Below, piece after piece: positions 10,068 to 18,790 of a DNA stretch of 64,000 bases (position 1 is the first letter of the stretch; each line of letters starts with the position of its first letter). The stretch covers positions 186,001-250,000 of the forward strand of contig JBDSLR010000015.1 in NCBI GenBank assembly GCA_039916305.1, read 5' to 3'. The position numbers and the translations under genes were made by a program. The DNA comes from JACMLD01 sp039916305. GTDB taxonomy: Bacteria > Bacteroidota > Bacteroidia > Chitinophagales > Chitinophagaceae. The notes under the pieces were generated by a model. That model was not told the DNA's origin. It did no database searches and saw only the letters and a list, made by a program, of their open reading frames with translations.

Positions 10068-10310
10068 TTATTTTTTTTGAAAGATAAGTGCATAGATAAC
10101 ATACAACCATCCTAAAATGCCATGGATAATTGCCCAGATAATTGATTTGTTGCGCGTCCAGGATATAACCACTGCTATGATGGTACCAAGGCCCACGCCA
10201 GGTGCCACATACACAGGCTGCTGGTAAACATACCCGTCATTTGGTCCGCTGGCACAGGAAGCGAGCGTGAGTATCACAAAAACAAATGCCAAACAGTATT
10301 TATTTCTCAT
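10068..10310 (-). CDS. Small lipoprotein with hydrophobic C-terminal half
   Basis: Starting at the inner ATG gives 80 residues beginning MRNKYCLAFVFVILTLASCASGP. The LASC lipobox sits right after the hydrophobic core, which supports this start over the one seven codons upstream. After a short Tyr/Gln/Val-rich linker come two hydrophobic segments (about 40-55 and 60-75, GILGWLYVIYALIF). The pattern of a small lipoprotein followed by a YqaE/Pmp3-like membrane hairpin is seen in several Bacteroidota hypothetical proteins. Function is unknown. It converges on the T9SS gene across a hairpin terminator. Confidence 0.65.
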   Translation of the reverse strand: MRNKYCLAFVFVILTLASCASGPNDGYVYQQPVYVAPGVGLGTIIAVVISWTRNKSIIWAIIHGILGWLYVIYALIFQKK

Positions 10311-10465
10311 GCTGTAATTTTTCTTCTGCATAGTTACTGTTTTTTTCCTTTTTAACGGACACGGTACTGTCTAAATCTTCCCAAGCAAGTTGATAAGTGA
10401 GGAATAATCAGCCAGCCTGCTATTGGCTCCCGCAACGATGTAAATAAATATAACTAAATTGCCTT

Positions 10466-10966
10466 ATGACAAGAATCAAAAAAAGGCGATCAGGCAAGAA
10501 GAAGACGTCTGATCAGCAAAGATCTGCTGCCGGTAAAAGAAGGGCACGTTCTGCGGAAAAAGCGGCGTCGGCTCCCAAAGAACAGGAGGCCGCTAAGGAA
10601 GTAACTGCAAAAAAGGCGACTCCCCATAAAAAGAAATTTGGACCGGCACCAGCTGGAAGAAGAGGTGGTCGTGCGGCACAAGCCGCATCAGCGGCCCGGG
10701 AAAAATCGCCTGCGGAAGCTGTAGCAGCAAAAAAAGCTGCTCCTTTCAAGAAAGCGGAAGGGCCAGTTAAAACAACCGGCAAAACAAGATCGGCAGGGTC
10801 AAGAAGAGTAGCTGTGAGCAAAGCGGTAGCAAATACTTTTATAAAGAAACCCGGACATACAAAAGCGGCAGCACCTAAAAAAGATCCACCAGCTAATCAA
10901 AAACCGGGCAAAGGATTTGCGCCCTGGAATAAAAATAAGTTTAAGAAAAAAGACAGGGATAGCTAA
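10466..10966 (+). CDS. Lys/Ala-rich histone H1-like basic protein
   Basis: The 166-residue protein is composed mainly of Lys, Ala, Arg, Gly and Pro. It carries imperfect repeats built on AAKKA-type units, including VTAKKATPHKKK and VAAKKAAPFKK. There is no signal peptide and no hydrophobic segment, so it is cytoplasmic. Composition matches bacterial H1-like tails that bind nucleic acids without sequence specificity. The C-terminal GFAPWNKNKFKKKDRDS resembles low-complexity tails of DNA- or RNA-binding proteins. Low complexity makes homology claims unsafe, but the ATG is well placed and the frame is intact. DNA binding is inference from composition. Confidence 0.6.
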   Translation: MTRIKKRRSGKKKTSDQQRSAAGKRRARSAEKAASAPKEQEAAKEVTAKKATPHKKKFGPAPAGRRGGRAAQAASAAREKSPAEAVAAKKAAPFKKAEGPVKTTGKTRSAGSRRVAVSKAVANTFIKKPGHTKAAAPKKDPPANQKPGKGFAPWNKNKFKKKDRDS

Positions 10967-10991
10967 CTGGTTTTGCAGCGGGAAACTGTTT

Positions 10992-11588
10992 TTATTGATC
11001 ACAAAAATTATCCTGATCTTTGTCCTGTTGCCAGTTGTATTCTATCTGAAACGCAACCTGTTTTGCAAAATCATTGCCGTGCAGATCATCAAGCAGGCCA
11101 AGTGTCATATCCATGCCGGCACTTACCCCGGAAGAAGTATAATATTTATCATCTACCACCCAGCGGGCACGTTTAATCCATTGTACTTTTTCACTGGTGC
11201 TAACCACCCAATCAAAAGCTCTTTTATTGGAAGTGGCTTTTCTGCCAGCCAGTAAGCCCGTTGTGGCCAGCAGGGCAGTTCCGGTACAAACAGTTAGCAC
11301 ATATTCACTTGCAAGGCATACCTGCCTGATAATGTCAATCAGTTCAGTATTGTTTACTTCTACCCGTGTGCCATACCCGCCGGGGATCAAAAAAATACCG
11401 GTGCCGTTTTTAATAGCGTTCAGCTGCTGCGTTTGTATAGCTACTCCGTGTTTATTGTGAATGATTCCGCCCGGCAAAGAATAAAATTGAATAGAATATA
11501 AATCAGTAAGTCTTCCCAGGATTTCTACCGGGCCAAATACATCCAGCGTTTCAAAATCATTAAAAAGTAACACAGCAACATTCGTCAT
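10992..11588 (-). CDS. DJ-1/PfpI family protein
   Basis: The 198-residue protein covers the whole DJ-1/PfpI fold (class I glutamine amidotransferase-like). It begins TNVAVLLFNDFETLDVFGPVE, typical of the isonitrile hydratase/AraC-N-terminal-like branch, where an early Asp or Glu faces the active site. The nucleophile-elbow cysteine is in VLTVCTGTALLA (about residue 100), and SGVSAGMDMTLGLL follows near 155. Family members include isonitrile hydratase, glyoxalase III and chaperone-like proteins, so the reaction cannot be assigned. It has no signal peptide. It converges on the H1-like gene, leaving a 25-base gap. Confidence 0.85.
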   Translation of the reverse strand: MTNVAVLLFNDFETLDVFGPVEILGRLTDLYSIQFYSLPGGIIHNKHGVAIQTQQLNAIKNGTGIFLIPGGYGTRVEVNNTELIDIIRQVCLASEYVLTVCTGTALLATTGLLAGRKATSNKRAFDWVVSTSEKVQWIKRARWVVDDKYYTSSGVSAGMDMTLGLLDDLHGNDFAKQVAFQIEYNWQQDKDQDNFCDQ

Positions 11589-11922
11589 AATTTTTTTTTA
11601 AAAGAAGACCTGCAACAGGGGATGGATCTGTTTTAGTACCGCAACTTACTATTATTGATTTGTTTTTATAATTAAATTAACTGTCTTTGACTGCTGCTGC
11701 CTGCTTTTTTTTGCAGCCTTTTCAATGCTGCATTGGCTCCTTCCCGGGCACGGGAATACTTTATCCGGTAAAGAATAACGAAAACGGACAACCGCTGTAT
11801 CGGAACCGTACGGTTTATGCGGGACCTCTAAAAATCCATATTGATTTACAATACATTCTGTCTGGCACGTTTTCCGATTTGAATACTGCGGACATTTATT
11901 CTAAAAAAAGAAAAAAATAATT
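11589..11922. other. Intergenic region upstream of small secreted protein
   Basis: This 334-base region lies between the divergent DJ-1-like gene and the small secreted protein at 11923. A 77-codon TTG-start frame (11687-11920) ends two bases before the next gene, but it has no recognisable domain or signal and looks like chance. No clear promoter motif was found. Confidence 0.5.
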
Positions 11923-12345
11923 ATGAAACAGTTTGTAAAATTATGCATGCCCGCAATTATACTGTTGGTTGCATCTTTCTCAGGTTTAGCCAAGGCAGCA
12001 GGAGGCCCATATGTAAAGCCTTTACCTATTAATGTACTTTCATTTGCTGAACGCAGTTTTAGCATTGGCTGTAACCTGCAGCCTAATGATGGTATTGTTT
12101 GTATCCGGATTGAAAACCCTGGCAGAAAGAACTTATCGCTCACTTTACATGGGCCGGATGGCAACATACTGGATAACTTTTTTACCGGGCGTAAGTTTAT
12201 AAAGATGAGTAAAGACTATAACTTTTCAGGTGCTGAGGAAGGGGTGTATAGTATTGTGATCAGTGATGGGAAAACAAAAATTAAAAAGCAGGTAAAGCTG
12301 GAGCGAATAATGCCCGCCAGCAGCAACCGCCTGGAAATTCAATAG
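11923..12345 (+). CDS. Small secreted protein, unknown function
   Basis: The 140-residue protein has an obvious signal peptide (residues 1-26, hydrophobic IILLVASFSG, cleavage near AKAA). The mature part is beta-rich. Segments such as KNLSLTLHGPDGNILDNFF followed by GVYSIVISDGKTKIKKQVKLE resemble the final strands of secretion-associated beta-sandwich domains seen in Bacteroidota, where a GxYxxxI/V pattern is common. It is not a recognisable T9SS sorting domain, because the terminal residues continue into a polar tail (ERIMPASSNRLEIQ). Two cysteines (in FSIGCNLQ and GIVCIRI) could form a disulphide. No family is recognised. Confidence 0.6.
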   Translation: MKQFVKLCMPAIILLVASFSGLAKAAGGPYVKPLPINVLSFAERSFSIGCNLQPNDGIVCIRIENPGRKNLSLTLHGPDGNILDNFFTGRKFIKMSKDYNFSGAEEGVYSIVISDGKTKIKKQVKLERIMPASSNRLEIQ

Positions 12346-12396
12346 CAGGCAGACTGATTATATTCACCTGTTGAAAGAAAAAAGCAGTTGGTTAAT

Positions 12397-12424
12397 TACA
12401 GGGAATGTTTTTACATTCCCTGTA
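12397..12424. terminator. Hairpin between convergent genes
   Basis: A perfect 12-bp stem, TACAGGGAATGT paired with ACATTCCCTGTA, has a TTTT loop. It lies between the convergent small secreted protein and the HAD phosphatase. There is no long T tract on either side, but the position and perfect pairing favour a shared terminator. Confidence 0.6.
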
Positions 12425-12455
12425 GCATGTTTGATAACCATGTTAACAATTATTA

Positions 12456-13070
12456 TTATACAAGGCCTTCTATAATTGCCCTGCTGGAAGCAAGATTTGT
12501 ATGGCGGTAACAGGCCATACCAGTTTTTGCTGCGGCATCTACCAGTATCTGCCGGTCGTCAAAATAGATACACTGGTCCGGGCTGGCTTGCGCAATGCCC
12601 ATAGCAAGGCGAAAAATGCCGGGGTCCGGTTTGCGCATACCTACTTCACAGGAAGAAACAAAAGCATCAAAGCATTCATGCAGCCTGAACTTTTGAATGC
12701 GGTAGTCATTTAATTCTTTGCCTTCATTGTTAACAGAGATAAACCGGAACTGACCGGGATGTTGTTTTTTCCATTCTATCAGCCATTGCAGCATGCCGGG
12801 CAGCTCAAGCGATTGTTCCATCATAAAATCAATAAATTCTTTTTTGGTAAAATTTCTTGATTTGTAAAACAGGGTAGTGTTTAAGTATTCATCCAGCGAA
12901 ATTTTTCCAATCTCATACACATTGAAAATAAACTCATGCAGATAATTCATCTCGGTGTAATCAAATCCAAACTTTGCCGCAGCTGCCTGGCGGGATTCAT
13001 GCCCCCACCCATTGGTTAACAGCACGCCCCCTATATCTAAAAAAATAACTTTGTTAAAACATGCAGCCAT
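12456..13070 (-). CDS. HAD-superfamily hydrolase
   Basis: This 204-residue soluble protein has the four HAD motifs. Motif I is FLDIGGVLL with the nucleophile Asp; the usual second Asp is replaced by Gly, as in YihX-like and epoxide-hydrolase-like members. Motif II lies in FISVNNEG, motif III is the Lys in MRKPDPGIF, and motif IV is YFDDRQILVDAA. The helical cap lies between motifs I and II (about 20-95). Likely activity is phosphatase or dehalogenase-like hydrolysis in the cytoplasm, with unknown substrate. The replaced Asp normally acts as general acid, so activity may differ from classic phosphatases. Confidence 0.83.
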   Translation of the reverse strand: MAACFNKVIFLDIGGVLLTNGWGHESRQAAAAKFGFDYTEMNYLHEFIFNVYEIGKISLDEYLNTTLFYKSRNFTKKEFIDFMMEQSLELPGMLQWLIEWKKQHPGQFRFISVNNEGKELNDYRIQKFRLHECFDAFVSSCEVGMRKPDPGIFRLAMGIAQASPDQCIYFDDRQILVDAAAKTGMACYRHTNLASSRAIIEGLV

Positions 13071-13285
13071 AACAATAAAGGTACAGAAAGCAGTGCTTAT
13101 TTGGACAACGTTTGTTCAGCCATAACTGGCGGGATAATTAAACAGCGGCAGAAATTTACATGAAAATTACATTGCAGCAATTCCGCGCTTCTGTATCAAA
13201 AATATTTACTTTGCCTTAGTGTCGTGTAAAACAACCCGCAGGACTAATACAATGAATGTATAAGTAGTGCATTGCCCTCGTTGGT

Positions 13286-15007
13286 ATGAATTATAGACAA
13301 ATAAAGATGAAAATAAAATACCGCATTGGCAACTGGCTTATTGCAACCGTGCTGTTGCTGCCGCAATTGCCTTTGGTGGCGCAGCAGAAAACAGCTCCGG
13401 CTAATAAAGACCAGCGGCCAGATATTGTTTTGATACTGGCCGACGATTTAGGTTATTCAGATATTGGTTGCTATGGCGGTGAGATAGCTACGCCACAACT
13501 TGACTCCCTGGCAATGAATGGCCTGCGGTTTAGCCGCTTTTACAATACATCGCGCTGCTGCCCTTCAAGGGCGGCTCTTTTAACAGGTGTATATAACCAC
13601 CAGGCAGGTATAGGCGAAATGACTGCTGACCGGGGCGCAGCAGGTTACCGTGGCTTTCTAAGTACCAACACGGTTACCATTGCGGAAGTGTTGAAGGATG
13701 CAGGTTATCATACCGCCATGTCGGGCAAGTGGCATGTCTCCAATACTATTGAACAAAAGGATACAGCTGAACAAATGAAATGGCTCAACCACCAGGTGGT
13801 GCATCCATTGTTTTCACCGCTGGAGCAATACCCGGTAAATCGTGGTTTTGAAAAATATTTTGGCAATATATGGGGTGTAGTTAATTTCTTCGATCCCTTT
13901 AGCCTGGTGAGTGGCACTACCCCCATTACCCATGTACCTGCAGACTATTACCATACGGATGCCATCAATGACAGTGCGGTTGCTTATATCAATGAATTTG
14001 CAAAAGATGATAAGCCGTTTTTTTTATATGTAGCAGAAACGGCGCCGCACTGGCCGCTGCAGGCATTGCCGCAGGATATAGAAAAATATGCAAACACGTA
14101 CAAGCTGGGTTGGGATAGCATCCGCAACAGCCGGTATCAGCGCATGGTAAAAATGGGGTTGATAAATCCGGTAACCACACCGCTTTCGCCACGCTGGCAA
14201 GGCGGATTCAGCTGGGCGCAAAATGCCAGCAAAGATTGGGATGCCAGGGCTATGGCTGTGCATGCTGCTATGATTGACCGCATGGACCAGGGGATTGGCA
14301 GAATAGTGGATGCGCTGCGGCAAACAGGCCGGCTTGAAAATACACTGATAATCTTCCTGAGTGATAATGGCGCCAGCCCCGAAAATGCAGCGCAATATGG
14401 CCCCGGTTTCGACCGGCCTGGCCAGACAAGAAAGGGTGAAACAATTGCCTACCCCGTTAAGAAAGAAGTATTGCCAGGCGCTGAAACAAGCTTTTCGTCT
14501 ATTGGTCCCCGGTGGGCCAATGTGGCCAATACACCTTACCAGCTCGCCAAAGCGGCGTCTTATGAGGGCGGCGTTCGCACACCCATGATTGCATACTGGC
14601 CAAAAGGTATTACTGTTACAAAAGGAAGTATCTCCGGCGCCGAAGGTCATGTAATGGATTTTATGGCCACTTTTATAGCGATTGCCCATGCCCGTTACCC
14701 GGTTTCTTATAACGGACATACGGTAAAGAAAATGCAAGGCAATAGTTTTGCAGTTGCGTTTAACGGTAAAAAGCCAGCTGTTGACAGGGCGCTTTTTAAT
14801 GAGCATTTTGGGGCAAAATATGTGCGGTACCAGGGTTGGAAATTAGTAGCGAACAATAATGAGCCATGGCATTTATATCATACGGATGAAGACGAAACAG
14901 AATTGAATGACCTGGCAGGGGCACGCCCCGATATGCTTCAAAAGCTGGAAAAAATGTGGCAGGAATGGGCGCATAAAAACCAGGTTTTGCCGGGGCCAGG
15001 CAGATAG
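13286..15007 (+). CDS. Secreted sulfatase (Cys-type, arylsulfatase family)
   Basis: The 573-residue protein has a signal peptide (hydrophobic LIATVLLLPQLPLVAQQ). The sulfatase domain opens with RPDIVLILADDLGYSDIGCYGG, whose two Asp residues bind calcium. The modification motif is Cys91-Cys-Pro-Ser-Arg in SRCCPSRAALLTG, so Cys91 would become formylglycine. MSGKWHV and LIIFLSDNGASPEN supply further active-site and metal-binding residues. The C-terminal part has the usual NEPWHLYHTDEDETELNDLA element. The enzyme should remove sulfate esters from a glycan or aryl sulfate outside the cytoplasm. The maturase is probably the FGE at 861-1952. An alternative start at 13307 (MKIKYR) would give an equally good signal peptide. 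Confidence 0.92.
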   Translation: MNYRQIKMKIKYRIGNWLIATVLLLPQLPLVAQQKTAPANKDQRPDIVLILADDLGYSDIGCYGGEIATPQLDSLAMNGLRFSRFYNTSRCCPSRAALLTGVYNHQAGIGEMTADRGAAGYRGFLSTNTVTIAEVLKDAGYHTAMSGKWHVSNTIEQKDTAEQMKWLNHQVVHPLFSPLEQYPVNRGFEKYFGNIWGVVNFFDPFSLVSGTTPITHVPADYYHTDAINDSAVAYINEFAKDDKPFFLYVAETAPHWPLQALPQDIEKYANTYKLGWDSIRNSRYQRMVKMGLINPVTTPLSPRWQGGFSWAQNASKDWDARAMAVHAAMIDRMDQGIGRIVDALRQTGRLENTLIIFLSDNGASPENAAQYGPGFDRPGQTRKGETIAYPVKKEVLPGAETSFSSIGPRWANVANTPYQLAKAASYEGGVRTPMIAYWPKGITVTKGSISGAEGHVMDFMATFIAIAHARYPVSYNGHTVKKMQGNSFAVAFNGKKPAVDRALFNEHFGAKYVRYQGWKLVANNNEPWHLYHTDEDETELNDLAGARPDMLQKLEKMWQEWAHKNQVLPGPGR

Positions 15008-15098
15008 CAATGGGTTGTCCATTTGCAGGCAGGTGTTATACGGTTTAACAAAACAGCAACCTGCGTTACTGTATCTTTATGACCTAAAATATAGTACT

Positions 15099-15170
15099 AT
15101 GAACAGGCTCAATTGCTGGAAGTGTATCCTTGTTTTATCTTCCCTGATGGCACTGGCTGTACTCTCCTAA
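15099..15170 (+). CDS. Tiny hydrophobic ORF (23 residues), doubtful
   Basis: ATG at 15099 opens a 23-codon frame beginning MNRLNCWKCILVLSSLM, with two N-terminal cysteines and a single hydrophobic run. It looks like a free signal or membrane peptide and sits in the gap after the sulfatase. There is no homology argument and no strong ribosome site, so it may be chance. Confidence 0.2.
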   Translation: MNRLNCWKCILVLSSLMALAVLS

Positions 15171-15213
15171 ATTTTCAGCAGGTCACTTTTAATAATAGCA
15201 GGCGCCGGCCTGC

Positions 15214-16218
15214 TTATTTTTTTGGCTGATGCATGATCAGGTCATCCAGGACCTGTTCCATTTGAGCAACGGGCATTTTTTGAACCAGGTAGTAGTCACG
15301 CTGCCCTTTCTTGTTCCAGCCATTACTGCCATCGGCATTGCAGACAATAGTGCCTTTTACCACATCGAAATATTTTTCATGGCCCCGAACAGCTACCAGT
15401 ACGGCTGTTTCATCCCAGCTCATGCGGCCGTTTTTATCCTGCGGATCAAGCGGTATGCTTCTTGCAAAAACATCTTTTACCGGCGAATGATTGATGGCTG
15501 CGTTGTTTACAATGGGCAGTCCGGTATGTATTTGCTTGCCAATTTCAAACCCGCTAAAAATAATGGGTGTGGGCCAGTTGCCGAAAGCAATCACTGAAGC
15601 TGCCGCATCTTTCACCACATTAAATTCTTTGAACTGCCCCATTTTTTCGTCAAAGCAGGCCGCCATGCTTACCAGCAGTTTTACTTTTTGTTTCACCAGC
15701 GCGGCACCATCCAGGGAAGAATATTGGTCTGGCTTTGACTGCAGCAGGTTGGCCATATTGGTTAAAAAACCAACCGTTACAATGGTGACGCTTTTATCCG
15801 GTTGCGCTGCCAGTATTTTCCGGTACAAGGGCAATGCATCCGCTGCCTGGCTGTTGTGTTGTATGGTATGCGGATAATTGGCAACCAGCATCGAATCCCA
15901 TTTCTGACTGGCAGGTATATTAAGTGCATTACCACTTACTATACCCACAGGAATTGCAGGCCGTTTAAAATACGTATTCATTACCTGCAGTACAGCCGCG
16001 ATATATGAATGTTTGTTACTGGCCATGGTGGCCAGAATTTGGCATTCACCTTTATCTGCCATGGCATGCAGGATGGCAATGGCACCAATATCGTCATAGT
16101 CGGGTCCCATATCTGTATCGAAAATTATGGGCACCGGTTTTTGCTGGCCGTAGGCAGCAGGTTGTGTCAATAAAAATAACACGGAAAAGAAAAGGATTGA
16201 TTTCAGGAGGCTGTGCAT
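15214..16218 (-). CDS. Exported nucleoside hydrolase-like protein
   Basis: The 334-residue protein has a signal peptide (LLKSILFFSVLFLLTQPAAYG). It is followed immediately by PIIFDTDMGPDYDDIGAIAI, the calcium-binding aspartate cluster of inosine/uridine-preferring nucleoside hydrolases. Further family features are VTIVTVGFLTNMANLL and the C-terminal SWDETAVLVAVRG. The family cleaves N-glycosidic bonds of nucleosides, but exported Bacteroidota members are widely scattered in glycan loci and their substrates are often unproven. It is transcribed against the flanking sulfatase and GH16 genes, so it is its own unit. Confidence 0.85.
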   Translation of the reverse strand: MHSLLKSILFFSVLFLLTQPAAYGQQKPVPIIFDTDMGPDYDDIGAIAILHAMADKGECQILATMASNKHSYIAAVLQVMNTYFKRPAIPVGIVSGNALNIPASQKWDSMLVANYPHTIQHNSQAADALPLYRKILAAQPDKSVTIVTVGFLTNMANLLQSKPDQYSSLDGAALVKQKVKLLVSMAACFDEKMGQFKEFNVVKDAAASVIAFGNWPTPIIFSGFEIGKQIHTGLPIVNNAAINHSPVKDVFARSIPLDPQDKNGRMSWDETAVLVAVRGHEKYFDVVKGTIVCNADGSNGWNKKGQRDYYLVQKMPVAQMEQVLDDLIMHQPKK

Positions 16219-16372
16219 CGTTCGTTTTTAATGGTCCTGCAATAGCTGCAGGTACTTATCTAAGATAGTAAATTCTTAGCAGGCGTATGTATAAACGGTT
16301 CTTGTAAAAAGAAAGGAAACGGGTAGTTTTGGCAATCACGCCGTTTTAAAAGCGGATTTAAAAAACAACTCC

Positions 16373-17257
16373 ATGCGCACTAAAATTGTCTTACCCGGTT
16401 TTTCATTTCTTCTTTTAATGGCCTCAACGGATTGCCGGGCACAGGTCAATGTATCAGCTGAACACGTCACTATCAGCAATGAAAAAGAAGGCGGTTATGA
16501 ATTGGTATGGGCCGATGAGTTTAACAGGGACGGTACACCTGATACGGCCAACTGGCGTTTTGAAAAAGGCTTTGTACGCAATGAAGAATTTCAATGGTAC
16601 CAGCCGGGAAACGCCTGGTGTAAAAACGGATTGCTTATTATAGAGGGACGTAAAGAATCCAAACCCAATCCGTCGTATACAGAAGGCAGTAAGGATTGGA
16701 AAAAGATTCGGCAGCATGCGGAGTACACGGCTGCCAGTATGCAAACGGCTGGTAAGCATAGCTGGACATACGGACGCTTTGTAATGCGTGGCAGAATTGA
16801 TATCAGTGCGGGTTTATGGCCTGCATGGTGGACACTGGGTGTAGCAGGGCACTGGCCGTCAAACGGAGAGATAGATATCATGGAATATTATCGCAACAAA
16901 GTGTTGGCCAATATTGCATGCGGCACAGCGGTGCCCTATAAGGCGGAATGGTTTACCAGGATCAGGCCGGCAGACTCCCTCGGTGGTGCAGCCTGGGCTG
17001 CTGCATTTCATGTATGGCGTATGGATTGGACAGAGCAATTCATAGCTTTGTATATGGACGATCTGCTGATGAATAAAGTTGAAATGAGCAAACTTGTTAA
17101 TAAAGATGGCACGGGCATCAATCCATTTAAACAACCGCATTACATGCTGCTTAACCTGGCCATTGGCGGTCTGAATGGCGGCGATCCCTCAAAAACAATA
17201 TTTCCTAAAAGATTTGAAGTTGATTACGTACGGGTATACCAGCAGCAATCAAAATAG
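16373..17257 (+). CDS. GH16 endo-beta-glycanase, secreted
   Basis: The 294-residue protein has an N-terminal export signal (to about residue 24), then a GH16 jelly-roll domain. It opens with YELVWADEFNRDGTPDTANW and carries the catalytic EIDIME motif, with Glu166 as nucleophile, Asp168 assisting and Glu171 as acid/base. SAGLWPAWWTLG and HVWRMDWTEQFIALYMDD are other conserved family segments. The domain ends with KRFEVDYVRVYQ, so no carbohydrate-binding module is attached. GH16 covers laminarinases, lichenases, porphyranases, agarases and carrageenases. The subgroup cannot be decided here, though the nearby sulfatase and galactosidase leave a sulfated galactan possible. A strong terminator follows. 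Confidence 0.9.
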   Translation: MRTKIVLPGFSFLLLMASTDCRAQVNVSAEHVTISNEKEGGYELVWADEFNRDGTPDTANWRFEKGFVRNEEFQWYQPGNAWCKNGLLIIEGRKESKPNPSYTEGSKDWKKIRQHAEYTAASMQTAGKHSWTYGRFVMRGRIDISAGLWPAWWTLGVAGHWPSNGEIDIMEYYRNKVLANIACGTAVPYKAEWFTRIRPADSLGGAAWAAAFHVWRMDWTEQFIALYMDDLLMNKVEMSKLVNKDGTGINPFKQPHYMLLNLAIGGLNGGDPSKTIFPKRFEVDYVRVYQQQSK

Positions 17258-17260
17258 AAA

Positions 17261-17292
17261 ATGCCGGGCGGCAATAGTGCTGCGCCCGGCAT
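17261..17292 (+). terminator. Rho-independent-like terminator after GH16
   Basis: A 10-bp GC-rich stem, ATGCCGGGCG (17261-17270) paired with CGCCCGGCAT (17283-17292), has a 12-base loop and is followed by TTTCTTTGTTG. It starts four bases after the GH16 stop codon and could also serve the convergent YtxH gene. Confidence 0.75.
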
Positions 17293-17323
17293 TTCTTTGT
17301 TGTAATCAGAACCAATAAACTCG

Positions 17324-17584
17324 TTATCCCATAGTGTTCAGATTCATAGAAGGAACGTGTTCCGGCGTTTCATTGTCAACTTTTTCAGGCACTCCCGTTC
17401 CAGACGATACAATTCCATTAATATAGTCCATCAGGTTTTCTTTTAATGAAAGACCCAGGTCAACAGTTTTATCAGCAATCTTTTTACGCAGCTCAGTGCC
17501 TTTTTCCGGAGCCAGCAAGATAGCTGCAATAGCACCCAGCGAGGCACCTGCTATAAATCCTAATATTACTTTTGAATTGGCCAT
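17324..17584 (-). CDS. YtxH domain-containing protein
   Basis: This 86-residue protein starts with a glycine-rich membrane helix (KVILGFIAGASLGAIAAILLAP). It is followed directly by EKGTELRKKIADKT, the hallmark of the YtxH/GvpP-like family of small stress-associated membrane proteins. The rest is an amphipathic helix and a short polar tail (VPSMNLNTMG). The biochemical role is unknown; in other bacteria family members are induced by general stress. It is a single gene, convergent with GH16. Confidence 0.85.
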   Translation of the reverse strand: MANSKVILGFIAGASLGAIAAILLAPEKGTELRKKIADKTVDLGLSLKENLMDYINGIVSSGTGVPEKVDNETPEHVPSMNLNTMG

Positions 17585-17839
17585 GACAATTTTTTTTAGT
17601 ATTTAAAAAATTTTAAAAGCATTACAGGAACTCCCTCAAGTTTCTGCCACATTAACCATAAAACAATCCTTATGCCAATGCTTTTTAAGCCAATTTTTTA
17701 ATCATGCGGGGGTGACAGGTAAATTATGCCCCGGTGGCTGTTGATTTATTTACTGCATGAGCAATTTATTTCCAACAGTGTATGGCTGCAGGTATTCAAC
17801 CAGCTATTTCATCTGCGGGAAATGCATATATTGTAGCGT

Positions 17840-18652
17840 ATGGAAACAATGTTCTTTTGCCCAAGATGGGGACAGGAAAGTCTTTCCTGGGATCAGTTTT
17901 GCAGCAAGGTTAAAGCCGCAGGGTACGATGGGGTAGAGTCCGGCTTGCCGGAAACTGAAGACGAGGTCTATCGCATGGCCGCCAGCCTTCAAAAGCATGG
18001 CCTGCGTTTTATTGCCCAGCATTGGGAAACAACAGTGGCAGATTTTGCGCAACACCTGCAGGAATATGAGCGCCGGCTGTACCAACTGGCAGCTATACAA
18101 CCTTTGTTCATCAATTCACAAACGGGTAAGGATTATTATCCCTTTGCCCGCAATGAGCAATTAATTGCTGTGGCTGGCCGCATTACATCTGAAACGGGTG
18201 TAGCCATTCTGCATGAAACCCACCGCGGTAAATTTAGTTTTGCAGCACATGTTATGCAAAACTACCTGGAGCGCTTACCCGTAGTCAGGATTACCCTGGA
18301 TATTTCTCACTGGTGCGCTGTGGCTGAAACTTTGCTGCATGACCAGGCAGCAGCCGTACAATTGGCAATTGCTCATACCGATCATATTCATGCGAGAATT
18401 GGTCATACCCAGGGCGCCCAGGTAATGGATCCGCGTGCACCTGAAAATACTGCAGCGATGGAATTTCACCTGCAGTGCTGGGATAAAGTAATGGCTGCCA
18501 AACAGCAAAAAGGCGATCCTTTGTTCACCATTACGCCGGAGTTTGGCGCACCGCCATACCTGCCCTTGTTTCCTTATACGCAGCAGCCAATTGTGAGTCA
18601 ATGGGATGTGAACCTGTTTATGATGGATTTACTCCGGAAAAGATATGCATAG
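17840..18652 (+). CDS. Sugar phosphate isomerase/epimerase-like TIM barrel
   Basis: The 270-residue cytoplasmic protein matches the xylose isomerase-like (AP endonuclease 2) TIM-barrel superfamily. Metal ligands are expected in AILHETHRGKFSF (Glu), LDISHWCAVAE (Asp and His), HIHARIGHTQGAQV (His) and TITPEFGAPPY (Glu). The near-N-terminal KVKAAGYDGVESGLPETEDE is the usual first helix and second strand. Members include tagatose 3-epimerase, hydroxypyruvate isomerase and myo-inosose enzymes, so the substrate is open. It is a stand-alone gene followed by a strong terminator, inside the glycan locus. Confidence 0.82.
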   Translation: METMFFCPRWGQESLSWDQFCSKVKAAGYDGVESGLPETEDEVYRMAASLQKHGLRFIAQHWETTVADFAQHLQEYERRLYQLAAIQPLFINSQTGKDYYPFARNEQLIAVAGRITSETGVAILHETHRGKFSFAAHVMQNYLERLPVVRITLDISHWCAVAETLLHDQAAAVQLAIAHTDHIHARIGHTQGAQVMDPRAPENTAAMEFHLQCWDKVMAAKQQKGDPLFTITPEFGAPPYLPLFPYTQQPIVSQWDVNLFMMDLLRKRYA

Positions 18653-18765
18653 CGGTTATCTCTAACCGATTATCAGACTTGCTTGTACGGGGATTGAATT
18701 AGCCTTACTGCGGGAATATTTTGTGGAAGCCATGCAACAAGGAATTTGCATTTCCCGGATATATT

Positions 18766-18790
18766 GGCCGGTGCCTTCACCGGCCCATTT
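18766..18790 (+). terminator. Terminator downstream of the isomerase-like gene
   Basis: A perfect 8-bp GC stem, GGCCGGTG (18766-18773) paired with CACCGGCC (18778-18785), has a CCTT tetraloop and is followed by CATTTT. It is compact and strong; it lies about 115 bases after the stop codon of the isomerase-like gene. Confidence 0.65.

Noticed and set aside
11687..11920. 77-codon plus frame ending just before the small secreted protein
   Set aside because: TTG start, no signal, no domain, Phe/Cys-rich run at the start typical of chance frames; adjacency to the next ATG is not enough.
14024..14806. 260-residue minus-strand frame inside the sulfatase gene
   Set aside because: Fully antisense to a well-supported sulfatase; rich in His, Arg, Cys and Pro, as expected from reverse reading.
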